A stretch of 64,000 nucleotides of DNA from Lotus japonicus (taxonomy: Eukaryota > Streptophyta > Magnoliopsida > Fabales > Fabaceae): the NCBI RefSeq assembly GCF_012489685.1, contig NC_080041.1, positions 26,587,780 to 26,651,779 on the forward strand. Direction: 5' to 3'. Below the pieces are notes generated by a model that worked only from the letters and a program-made list of their open reading frames with translations, was not told the DNA's origin and made no database searches. The translations under genes and the position numbers were made by a program. Positions within the stretch are counted from its first letter, which is position 1; each line of letters starts with the position of its first letter. Positions 44,701-54,262 of the stretch are shown here, in pieces.

Positions 44701-46352
44701 CACCAAAACACACAAACCAAGCAATAGTCTCATATATGTTCAAGAGAAACAATATTGTTATTAAACACGCATGCATTTCTCTCTAGTAATTGATATTAAA
44801 TAATTAGCACTGAAGTAGTCTTAATATTTTATTCATTTAAAAATATAGAAATCATTATGTGAATTTGAAATATATTAAATCACGTAATAAGTTTTTAATA
44901 TCATAAATAAGTTATAATGACATATTTTTTTACACTTTATATCCACAATAAAGTAATTTTAACTTTTAAAATTACAATAAGAAATGATTTTATCAGTGTA
45001 AAGAATTATTTATTAAATTTAAATTTATTCAACTCTGGTTATAGTTATTTTACTCTGTTATTATTTCTCAAGTCATTTCTACTAATATATAATAAATAAA
45101 AAATTATATTTGAAGAATTTTTTCAACGAATACACACATATTATAGTTAATGGTAAATACTCATAGAGCGACTTTTTATTTAAAGACTACTTTTTCTTAA
45201 TTATTTTTAATAAATATTATTTTATTATAATTAATTTTAACTCTCAGTATTTTTTGTATAAAAAATATTACTTGGTTCTATTTTAATTTTCTTCCCTTCA
45301 ATTTATGATTGATAATTAATATTCTAACATTTTTTAATTAATATTGAATAAACCATTTTTTTATAAGCAACTGCAATTTATAATTAATAGTTAATACAAC
45401 TAATACAAACATGAGTATCTTATTATCTAATGTATTTTATATTTTTACTATTTAATATATAATACTTTCATATATATGATTTAATGTAGTTTTTTTTTAT
45501 AGTTGATGAATTATTTTCTGAAATGAAGAAATAATAAATGAGTAATGTAAAAAACAAATTCAAAATTTAGTTTATAATTTTATTATTTAGTATAGGTAGC
45601 TAAATAGTCTCTAGTTAATTTCTTTCAGTTTTCAATATTTATATTTAATGTATTTAATAAAAATATTATTACATAATTTAATCAAAGGTTACATCATATT
45701 GGCATGTGTAAAGTCAAAAATCATAAAAATTGAAATATTTCAAAAGTTACATTATATTGAAAGTTGAATAGAAATTTAATTTGTTTAACTTCATTGTTTA
45801 ATGCTTTTATTACATATAGCTCAAGTGAGCTTTACATATATATATAGATTAGTCCATCCTCAGGGTTCGAATCTTGGACCTTTCACCCTTCATCTCGCCC
45901 AACTCTTATGTCTCTTAACTCTTACCACTTAAGTTAACACTCGGAGACTCTCTTTTTACCTTTTTTAACTCATGTCTCAACAATTAACAACCACGTTCAA
46001 CATTTTTTACAAGAGATTAATTTCTATGCACTGACAGTGTAAATAAGTTTTACACTGTCATTCAATTACATCTCCATTTTGTTAGTTCATAATTAATTTT
46101 AAAATTAATAATATTTAAAATAAGAAATGGAATGATGTGATTTAATGACTGTGTAAAACTTTTTACACGGTCAATGCATTTAAATTAATCTCATTTTATA
46201 ATGGCAGTGAATTGCCTTCTTGGAATATCTATCTAAAAATATTATTAAAAGTTATTCTGAAATAAAATATTCGTTTTTAAAATCTAAACTATCCTTTAAA
46301 AATTATTTATAAGTGAAACATGTTATAACTAAAAACGATATGATCATTGAGT
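44701..46352. other. Very AT-rich stretch
   Basis: No gene was recognised. Around 46018-46180 two arms (AGTGTAAATAAGTTTTACACTGTCA and its approximate inverse near 46135-46175) suggest a small decayed foldback element. Confidence 0.35.
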
Positions 46353-46660
46353 TTTATAATAAATATCATAAAAGATATTCTAAACGTATTTATATATTTA
46401 TACCGAATATAACTATAATAATTGAGTTTTAATATTCTTACATTTGAGTAAATATGCCATTTTTCACAAAAGTAATAATCTCTAATTTTTCTTTCTATTA
46501 CTACAAATATATTTATAATAAATATCATAAAAGATATTCTAAACGGATTTATATATTTATACCAAATATAACTATAATAATTGAGTTTTAATATTCTTAC
46601 ATTTGAGTAAATATGCCATTTTTCACAAAAGTAATAATCTCTCATTTTTCTTTCTATTCA
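46353..46660. repeat. 159-bp direct tandem duplication
   Basis: The block starting TTTATAATAAATATCATAAA at 46353 starts again at 46512 and continues nearly identically (differences such as ACGTATT/ACGGATT and ACCGAAT/ACCAAAT) to about 46660. The duplicated reading frame on the minus strand is a by-product. Confidence 0.85.
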
Positions 46661-47278
46661 TTTAAACGGAAGGAGAGAGATTCCACATCCCTCTTTCTCT
46701 TTTCTTATCTTTCTTTTATCCCTATCATATCAAACAACCTATAAAATCATCTCTATTTCTTACTAATTTCTCTCTTTTCGTCCTCTCTTCTCTCTTTCTC
46801 TTTTCTCTATCTCTCCACTAAGCCAAACAAATTAAAGTGTAAGGATTTGTTTGGTGGACAAGATAAGCAGACAAGATAAGATAGTGTAATCTTATCTTAC
46901 TCTTGTCCGTTGTTTGTTGCGCCAGAAGGATATGATAACATAATCCTGACCTTTATCTCATCATGTCCATAATGCGTAAAAGTTATTTTGTGGGGTGAGC
47001 TACAATAGAATTATCCTGACAGAATATGATAACATTTTATTATTTTTTTTAGTACTCTAACTCTAAATTCATTTATTTCAACATTTATATTTTATATAAT
47101 TTAAAATAATACCAATTAATAAATGTAAAAAAATTAATTTTAGTAATATACTAATTTTATTATTTATCAATTGCTAGTTGTTATTGGTATGTTAAAATTA
47201 TTTAGTTACTCATAAATTTAATTATTAAATTAACTAAATATTAAAATAAAAATATTGAATTTACTCATGTAAAATAAT
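46661..47278. other. AT-rich; possible MITE at about 46850-47035
   Basis: The sequence GTTTGGTGGACAAGATAAG and nearby copies of GATAAGAT/ATCTTATC resemble small foldback elements, but no paired ends were found. No gene is supported. Confidence 0.3.
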
Positions 47279-47370
47279 TAATATCAATATCAATATCAAT
47301 AAATCAATATCATCAACCAATCAATATCAATATCAATATCAATCAATCAATATCAATATCAATATTAATA
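47279..47370. repeat. (ATCAAT)n microsatellite
   Basis: Repeats of ATATCAATATCAAT with AATCAATC interruptions cover about 90 bases. Confidence 0.9.
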
Positions 47371-47390
47371 TATATTAGAAAAGAAGAACT

Positions 47391-48152
47391 TCTATAAGAC
47401 TGTTTTGGTGAGGTGGCAGCTCCTGGTTCAATCTCATAAGAAAAATTCCACATGTCAATTTGTTAGATAGCGAATTCCACGTGTCAATTTGTTAGATAGT
47501 TTCTCTTTTATTGTGTTATTTTATCTTGAAACCGAATTTTAAAAGATTTACTCTAATTATCTAAGATTTACCTAGATTATTCCTTACTAAATTTATTTTC
47601 AAAACAAATCTTGAAACCGTTTTCATTATCTCTTTAAATTAGGAAAAGTCTCAAGTCTAATTTACTGCATATTTACTGGAATCCTCTGATTTCTCCTTTT
47701 ATTCTTTCTCATAACAATATAAAAGTAAAATATGTAGTGCTGAGATTATAATCCATTACAATTTTAAAAAAATTTCCCTAATTATCTAAGATACTACATA
47801 TCTAATTTTCCCAAATTTGTGAATTGGGGGGGGAGGGTGGAAGAGAGAATGACAATTAATGGGCCAAAAGGAAAAAAAGATATAGGGAAACTGAAAATTT
47901 AAAATGTCAAATGATAGAAAAGAGAGAGGAACGAAATTGGGGGAGAAAAAGAGACAGTTAAGGAGGGACTTAATGGGGAAAGAGGAGAGTACATATTGGG
48001 AACAAATTTAAAAAAAAGATTAAAACATAGATAACTTAGAATTTAAAAAATAATAACTGAAAACGAACTCGCATAATCACGTTCATGATTAATGGATGTA
48101 TCAAATACAATAGACATATTCTCCGTGCAACGCACGGGAAAAGAACACTTAG
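47391..48152 (+). mobile_element. Non-autonomous Helitron, copy A
   Basis: The start is TCTATAAGACTGTTTTGGTG. The 3' end is a hairpin CCGTGCAACGCACGG and, eleven bases later, CTTAG|T (48152). The interior has no gene. The same interior (TGTCAATTTGTTAGATAG, AACCGAATTTTAAAAGATTT and a GGGGGAGAAAAAGAGACA tract) recurs at 63203-63869, and the start recurs at 63890. Upstream TATATTAGAAAAGAAGAACT is conserved before two of the copies, so the true 5' edge may be slightly further left. Confidence 0.65.
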
Positions 48153-48490
48153 TTATAGATAATATAATTAAATTTTCCCTAATCTCCACTCTAAAATAAA
48201 TTTGATATTTTTTTCCTACTAAATTTGATATATTATTTAAAGATGATGAGAATCATTCCTAATATCAATTTTTTGTTTGTTAATCATTTGTAATATTTTT
48301 TGCTACAAATCATTCGTATATATGTTAGTCAAAATTCCTAATATATATTTTTTTTAAAAAGGAAGATATATTTAACTTAAATCATAATCATAATCATAAT
48401 TGACTATATTTTTTTAGTTATTATATTGATTGACTGTATTATTAACACTTTCCTAAATAATTATGTATATTTTTAACATAATTTTTTATC

Positions 48491-48498
48491 TATATAAG
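48491..48498 (+). promoter_or_regulatory. TATA box of the TPD1-like gene
   Basis: TATATAAG lies about 106 bp upstream of the ATG at 48597, a normal distance for a plant core promoter with a short leader. Confidence 0.5.
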
Positions 48499-48878
48499 TA
48501 ATGCCACACACACACACCAGTCGTATACTCAACCTGGCTAGAAAAAAATAAAAGAATTCAAGAATTGAAGGTAGCATTTTACTTGTCAAAAATAAAATGG
48601 CCGATACAACTGCCACTAAGCTTCTCGGCATGGTTTTCTTCCTTGTCCTTATTTCTCAAGGCGATGTTTTCTCCCAGTAGTTGGTTAAATTAAAGTTCAC
48701 AAATTAATTTTATAAATTATTGTTTTCTCATAATTTATCCTTGAAGGAAATCAATTCCGTGTCTATTATTGATGAATAAACCTCTATTTATACAAATACA
48801 AAGTTGACTAATAATAAAGGCTAAATCCTAATTACATGCATAATTATAGAATAATAAATATAAGAATATTCTATTCTA

Positions 48879-51800
48879 TCACACCCCCGCAGTCGAAGCG
48901 GGAGGTTCACCGACGCTGAGACTGGAACGAAAATCATCAAAGAGACCCGAGGAAGGCCCTTAGTAAAAATGTCTGCAATCTGATGACGGGAAGGGACATG
49001 AAGGACGCGAGCCTGGCCACGCGCGACCTTTTCCCGAACAAAGTGGATATCCATCTCTATATGTTTGGTACGCTGATGGTGCACTGGATTTCCAGAGAGG
49101 TAGATGGCACTAACATTGTCACAGTGGACCAATGTTGTCTGAGAAAGAGGAAAATGAAGCTCGAGAAGTAAATTGCGGATCCAACAGGACTCGGAGACAA
49201 CATTAGCAACACCCCTGTATTCAGCTTCAGCACTAGAGCGAGAGAGGGTGGGTTGCCGCTTAGACGACCAAGAAATAAGATTGTCACCGAGGAAAACACA
49301 GTAGCCAGAGGTAGAGCGTCTGGTGTCAAGACATCCCCCCCAGTCAGCATCCGTATAAGAAACAAGTTGCGCAATAGGGGAGGGATACAAGTGAAGACCA
49401 TAAGTCAGAGTGCCACGAACATAGCGTAAGACACGCTTGAGAGCAAGCATATGTTCGGTGTGGGGAGCATGCATGTGCAAGCACACCTGCTGAACAGCGT
49501 AGGAAATGTCAGGACGAGTGAAGGTGAGGTACTGTAAGGCACCAGCAAGACTCCGATACAAAGAGGCATCCTCACAAGGAGTCCCAGAAGAAGAACTGAG
49601 CTTCTGCTTGGTGTCAACCGGAGTAGCAGAAGGGTTGCACGACGCCATGCCGGCGCAGGCAATGATCTCACTAGCATAAGTGCTCTGACTGAGGAAAAGG
49701 CCACCGGCATGCCGAGTGACAGCGATGCCAAGGAAATAACTCAGAGGACCCAGATCCTTCATAGCAAATTCTGATGCAAGAAGTGCCATGAAAGATTTGC
49801 GGAGAGCATGAGAAGAAGCAACGAGGATGATGTCATCAACATATAGCAGAATATAGGCAATGTCCGTACCCCGCCTGAAGATAAAAAGGGAATGATCTGA
49901 ACTGCTGTGTTGGAAGCCAATAGAGGAAACATAGTCAGCAAACCGCTGATACCAAGCACGAGGCGCCTGTTTCAGAGCATAAAAAGACTTGTTCAGACGA
50001 CAGACATAGTCCGGGTGCTGAGAGTCGCGGAAACCCAATGGCTGATGCATGTAGACAGTCTCATGGAGATCACCATGCAGAAAGGCATTCTGGACATCCA
50101 ACTGATGAATGGGCCAGGATTTGGAGAGAGCAATGCTGAGAACTGTCCGTATGATAGCCGGTTTTACCACAGGGCTGAAAGTCTCGTCACAATCCACACC
50201 TGCAATCTGAGACCTGCCATCACCTACAAGACGAGCCTTATAACGCTCAAACAAACCATTAGACTGCTTTTTATGGCGAAAAATCCACATACAGCGAATA
50301 ACATTAACATCATCACAAGGACGGGGAACCAACTCCCACGTATTATTTCTAATAAGTGCATTAAATTCAGACTGCATAGCGGACTTCCAATTGGGATCGG
50401 ATAAGGCTTGTTTTGGGTTACGAGGCAAGGGTGAGATGGACGGGTCATCAATAGAGACCGAAAGGCTAAGAGGCTTTTTAGGTTTGGAGATGTCGTGCAT
50501 GCTACGGGTAGTCATGGTCCGTACGGGTGGTGTAGGGGGGACCGGAGGCAAAGGCAAAGGCGAGGGAGAAGCAGGAGGGGAGACGGGAGCCGGTAAGGGA
50601 GGCGAAGAGTCAGTGGAACTCGACGGCGGGACCGGAGGGTCAGGTGGTCGGGATGATACGGTTTGCCAATGGTGGATCAAATAAGGAGGGAGGTCCTCGG
50701 TGAAGCACTCATAAGAAGGGGCATGAGTCAAGGATAGGTCAGCAAAGGGAAATCGGATTTCATCAAAAATGACATGCCGCGATATTATAATTTTTCTGTG
50801 TGACAAATCATAACATTTATAACCTCTGTGATTCATCGGATACCCCAGAAAAACACACGGAGTCGATCGTGGTTGCAATTTGTTTATTGTAGCGGAAGGA
50901 AATAGAGGAAAACATAGACAACCAAAGACACGTAAGTGTGAGTAGGAAGGGTCGCGATGATACAACAGTTGAGTAGGAGAATCATTCTGAAGAGTCTTGC
51001 GTGGCAAAATGTTCAGAAGGTACGTTGCCATTTGAAGGGCATGATGCCAAAATGAAGGAGGAACTGACGAATGAGCTAGGAGGGTGCGGATCATGTTGTT
51101 AATGGTGCGAATTTTCCGTTCTGCTTTGCCGTTTTGAGAAGAAGTGTGAGGGCAAGAGAAGCGAAAAAGAAGACCATTAGCATCACAATACCGATGAAAG
51201 GATTCATTGGCATATTCACGTCCATTATCACATTGAAGACATTTAATATGTGCTGAAAATTGTGTTTTAATAAGTGTAGCAAGAGTAGTAAACATTTCAT
51301 AAACCTGAGATTTCTTGCTAAGCGGAAACGTCCATAAAAAATCAGTGTGATCATCCAAAAACAAAACGTTATAACGATGACCAGCAGTACTTAAAACAGA
51401 AGACGTCCATAAATCACTATGCAAAATATCAAATGGTCTCAAAGTTATAGTTGCAGATGAACTAAAAGGCAACCGAACATGTTTGCCTAAAACACAAGAA
51501 TCACAAACAGAACTAGAACGCGAAGGTTCACAAAAAATAAGTTTATTATTCCTAAGATGGTTTAAAGCTGAGGAAGCTGGATGACCAAGTCGATTGTGCC
51601 AGACACGAGAAGCAAGACCAGCAAAAGGAGAGGAACGAGTGACTGGGTAGAGGTCGCCGAGGCTATTACATCTCAGGAGAGGCATCCCCGTCTTGAAGTC
51701 AGATACCGAGAATCCAAATGGATCAAAAGAAACAGAAACATTATTGTCAGTAGTGAGTTGTCGCACAGAAATTAAGTTTTTAATAATTCGCGGAGTGTGC

Positions 51801-52273
51801 AGGACATGATTGAGTGCTAAAGGTTTGAGAGGGGTAGGAATAGAAGTGTGTCCCGAACCCTGAATTGGAATGCCCTGACCACTACCAACTATCAGTTTCT
51901 GATGTAAATGACTTAAATTTGAATAAGACGTGAGAGTACCTTGAGATGCCGCAGTATGGGACGAGGCGCCGGTGTCCATGTACCACGTGGTGTCTGGAGG
52001 AGTCAAGGACATGGTGTGCATGGCAGCAGCGATATCAGTGGGTGCTGGAGAAGCAGTAGCGGTGTAGGCCTGAGGACGCGGACCTAAAACTCCGGGTTGC
52101 TGCGGAGCACCCATGGGACGCGACCACTGAGATGTGGGGTAAGGACAAGGAGGCATGCCCCAAGGGGAAGGAGCCCAACCAGGGGGAGGAGCCCAACCCC
52201 AGGGATTCCAGGATGCCGGCGGTGGTGGGCGCCAGGGTGGAGGAGATGCAGCAGAGGAACCAGAGGAGCCAGA
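48879..52273 (-). pseudogene. pol: pol of copia element 3 (PR-INT-RT-RNase H), gag missing
   Basis: One frame stays open for over 1,100 codons. It starts with a Pro/Trp-rich linker (PPPWRPPPPASWNPWGW). Protease has WYMDTGASSH. Integrase has WHNRLGHPASSALNHL...CDSCVLGKH and the DDE residues in HSDLWTS, CDNGREY and SSQNGKAERKIRT. RT has LLYVDDIILVASS. RNase H has YTDADWGG, RSSAEAEYRG, HCDNVSAIYLSGNP and ADIFTKGLP. A one-base shift near 48960 separates the normal C-terminus (LFDDFRSSLSVGEPP, stop at 48879-48881) from the main frame. The zinc-knuckle gag that should precede the linker is absent, so this copy cannot make capsid and must have moved with proteins of another copy. Confidence 0.92.
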
Positions 52274-52584
52274 TGTTAGAATATAATATAAAACCATTAA
52301 AGTGGCCCTTACCCAACAGCTTAAGCTTTTGGGATAAAGTGGTTATTTGACATGGTATCAGAGCCTCTATGGCCAAAAGGTCTAGAGTTCGATCCTTGCT
52401 CCCCTCACTTTCTAATTAAAAAAGTGGAATTTAATTAAGCACATGGTAGGTGGGCCTGTGCATTTATCCACGCTTCAAGCCCAAAGGGCTCTTGCGTGAG
52501 GGGGCATGTTAGAATATAATATAAAACCATTAAAGTGACCCTTACCCAAAAGCTTAAGCTTTTGGGATAAGTGGTTGTTTGACA
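52274..52584 (+). mobile_element. TRIM-like element A, both LTRs present
   Basis: The left LTR (52274-52352) and right LTR (52507-52584) share TGTTAGAATATAATATAAAA, ACCATTAAAGTG, CCCTTACCCAA and CAGCTTAAGCTTTTGGGATA-like ends, closing in TTTGACA. PBS TGGTATCAGAGCC (52353-52365) and a purine tract GTGAGGGGGCA (52496-52506) delimit a non-coding internal domain of 154 bp. No matching target duplication was found (CCAGA and TGAAG), as expected if it was brought in by recombination and not by insertion. Confidence 0.85.
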
Positions 52585-52828
52585 TGAAGGAGGCCTAACT
52601 TAACCCAAAAGCTAGCTCAAGAGTTAAGGTTTGCACAACCATATATAAGCAATTGCTTGGCCACATCTCTAGCCAATGTGGGACTCTAACACACCCCCTC
52701 ACGCCCAGTGTAGAACATCTGGAGCGTGGAATGAAACGGGTGGCCCAAATATGGGAGGTCTCCACAACAAATGGATCTAGGATAGGGGCCCAGGCCCATG
52801 GTCAAACAACCATTGGCTCTGATACCAT
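52585..52828 (-). mobile_element. TRIM-like fragment (family B) inside copia element 3
   Basis: On the minus strand the shared PBS (52816-52827) leads into the family B internal domain (GACCTCCCATATTTGGGCC, CACGCTCCAGATG), purine tract GGGCGTGAGGGGG and an LTR TGTTAGAGTCCCACATTGG from 52691 to 52585 ending GCCTCCTTCA. The copia 3 LTR also ends in TCCTTCA immediately before the same PBS, so the two elements share a homologous stretch of about 20 bases exactly at the junction. Confidence 0.8.
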
Positions 52829-53312
52829 GAAGGAAATCAATTCCGTGTCTATTATTGATGAATAAACCTCTATTTATACAAATACAAAGTTGACTAATAA
52901 TAAAGGCTAAATCCTAATTACATGCATAATTACAGAATAATAAATATAAGAATATTCTATTCTATCAATCCTGAAATTATGTGTTAGGCTATGGTTATTG
53001 CACCATCCACAGTCTCTCCGTAGCACAATCTCAGACAGGAGTAAGGTACAAGGAAAGCCAGAATGGGGTGTGTCTATTACCAACAATTGCCTTTGTAACC
53101 AAAGCAGTGTGTTTTTAGATTGTCGCGGTTTTCAAACCGTTGAGAAATTAAATCCATACGTCTTGTATACCAAAGACAATGCGACTGTATGTCTTGTTAA
53201 ATATAGTAACCCTATAGTATACCGTGAAGTTTTCAAATTCACATATGCTTGGGATAAGGCTTTTCCATTAACTCCAGTTTCCTCAAATATTGCTTGTCCA
53301 GTAGCAAATTGA

Positions 53313-53689
53313 TTCATTTTGGCTATGACCTCTTGTTATTGTATACAAGCCAAAATTAGGTTATTGTTGAGAATATGATTGATTCAATACAAATTCAAAG
53401 GACATTTATTTTTATTTATAATGTTAATTATCACATTTGTTCGATTTTTTCTATCCTAAATTTTTCAATTTTAATTCAGAATTATGTATCCCTGTCGTTA
53501 TTAGTGTAAATAAAAATTATAAGTAAGTTTTATGGTGAAAATATTATACCAAATTTAATATTATGAGCCCAATTGTAATGAGAAACTTTTTTTTCAATCT
53601 ATGAGAAACTTTTATTAAGTTATTTTTTTAGGGGAAAGCTCAAAACTTTCATTGAATAGCAACATTTGGTTTACAAAGATCATTAGACA
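53313..53689. other. 3' flank of the TPD1-like gene
   Basis: AT-rich DNA with poly(A)-signal-like words but nothing specific; no other feature seen. Confidence 0.35.
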
Positions 53690-54130
53690 TAGAAACATCA
53701 AACCTCGGAGGGACTTCCTCTATCTAAACATTACTAAGCAGCCTATAAGCTAATTTGGACATAAAATCAACTGCTTTATTACAATGACGCTTAACATGTC
53801 TTAGAGAGCATTCACCGAAGCTAAGACACCAACACTTTGAAATCTTGAGCAATAGAACTGATGTAAGAATTTGATGGATTCATGGAGGACCACGCATGAT
53901 GAACAAGAAACAAATAGTCCGTTTCAAAATCAATAATTGTGCAGAAGCATAACTCCTGACTAATGATCATTGCCCAATGCAAACTCAAAGCTTCTGCTAC
54001 GTACACTTGCATCCAAACTCTCCTCATCGCACGCCACCATATACCATAGCCAGCACCCTATGTTCTTATTCCATAAATGTGACGTTGAAATTGATCTTAA
54101 TCCCGCCAGCTCTTTGGAAACACCATGGAG
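53690..54130 (-). pseudogene. LINE RNase H relic
   Basis: Minus-strand pieces in several frames read IKINFNVTFME, VYGGVR, AEALSLHWAMIISQELCF, SNSYISSIAQDFKVLVS, RHVKRHCNKAVDFMSKLAYR and EEVPPRFDVSMSNDL. They follow the RNase H-like domain of plant LINE ORF2 from start to end (the HCN.AVD..SKLA motif is diagnostic). The first catalytic Asp is Asn. Stops and frameshifts show an old copy. Confidence 0.75.
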
Positions 54131-54158
54131 ATGATGCATGGAGCAGATGCTGGCTAAA

Positions 54159-54260
54159 GGCTTGATAGCACTTTTGGTCCCAACTTTTCCTATATGTGCA
54201 AATAGAGTCTCTAAATTTAAAAAAGAGCATTATGTCTCCCTCACGGTTAATACTTTCGAG
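54159..54260 (+). mobile_element. Left end of a MULE-type MITE, truncated
   Basis: GGCTTGATAGCACTTTTGGT resembles the end of the MITE at 19444 (GGCTTAATAGCTCTTTTGG). The element breaks off where the LINE begins near 54261, and no right end was found. Confidence 0.45.
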
Positions 54261-54262
54261 TA

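Larger units (their letters stand above)
48742..52967 (-). mobile_element. Copia element 3, young and chimeric
   Basis: The 140-bp LTRs (48742-48881 and 52828-52967) begin TGATAGAATAG and end TTTCCTTCA on the minus strand. By eye they differ at a single base (TAATTATAG versus TAATTACAG). A perfect 5-bp target duplication ATCCT flanks the element (48737-48741 and 52968-52972). A purine tract GCGGGGGTG precedes the 3' LTR, and PBS TGGTATCAGAGC follows the 5' LTR (52816-52827). Near-identical LTRs imply a very recent insertion. Between the PBS and the protease there is no gag, only two TRIM-like elements (52274-52828). Confidence 0.93.
48597..53312 (+). pseudogene. TPD1-like secreted protein gene, split by a copia insertion
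   Basis: Exon 1 (48597-48660) encodes MADTTATKLLGMVFFLVLIS, a classic signal peptide. Exon 2 (52988-53312, after GTGTTAG) encodes a Cys-rich domain: CTIHSLSVAQSQTG, then KPEWGVSITNNCLC, LDCRGFQTVE, FKFTYAWDKAF and SSNIAC. This matches the TAPETUM DETERMINANT1 family, in which small secreted cysteine-rich ligands act with receptor kinases in anther development; closest members are TPD1-like paralogs. Two defects are visible: the donor after TCTCAAG reads GC instead of GT, and one base appears missing near 53041-53046, so the Cys-rich start and the KPEW part are in different frames. The intron now holds copia element 3. Probably dead, though a fully open alternative join exists. Confidence 0.7.

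Noticed and set aside
47279..47370. CRISPR-like array of ATCAAT units
   Set aside because: The units are short, contiguous and without spacers; it is a microsatellite in a plant genome.
50391..50684. Gly/Glu-rich frame on the plus strand
   Set aside because: It is antisense to the Pro-rich linker between integrase and RT of copia element 3.
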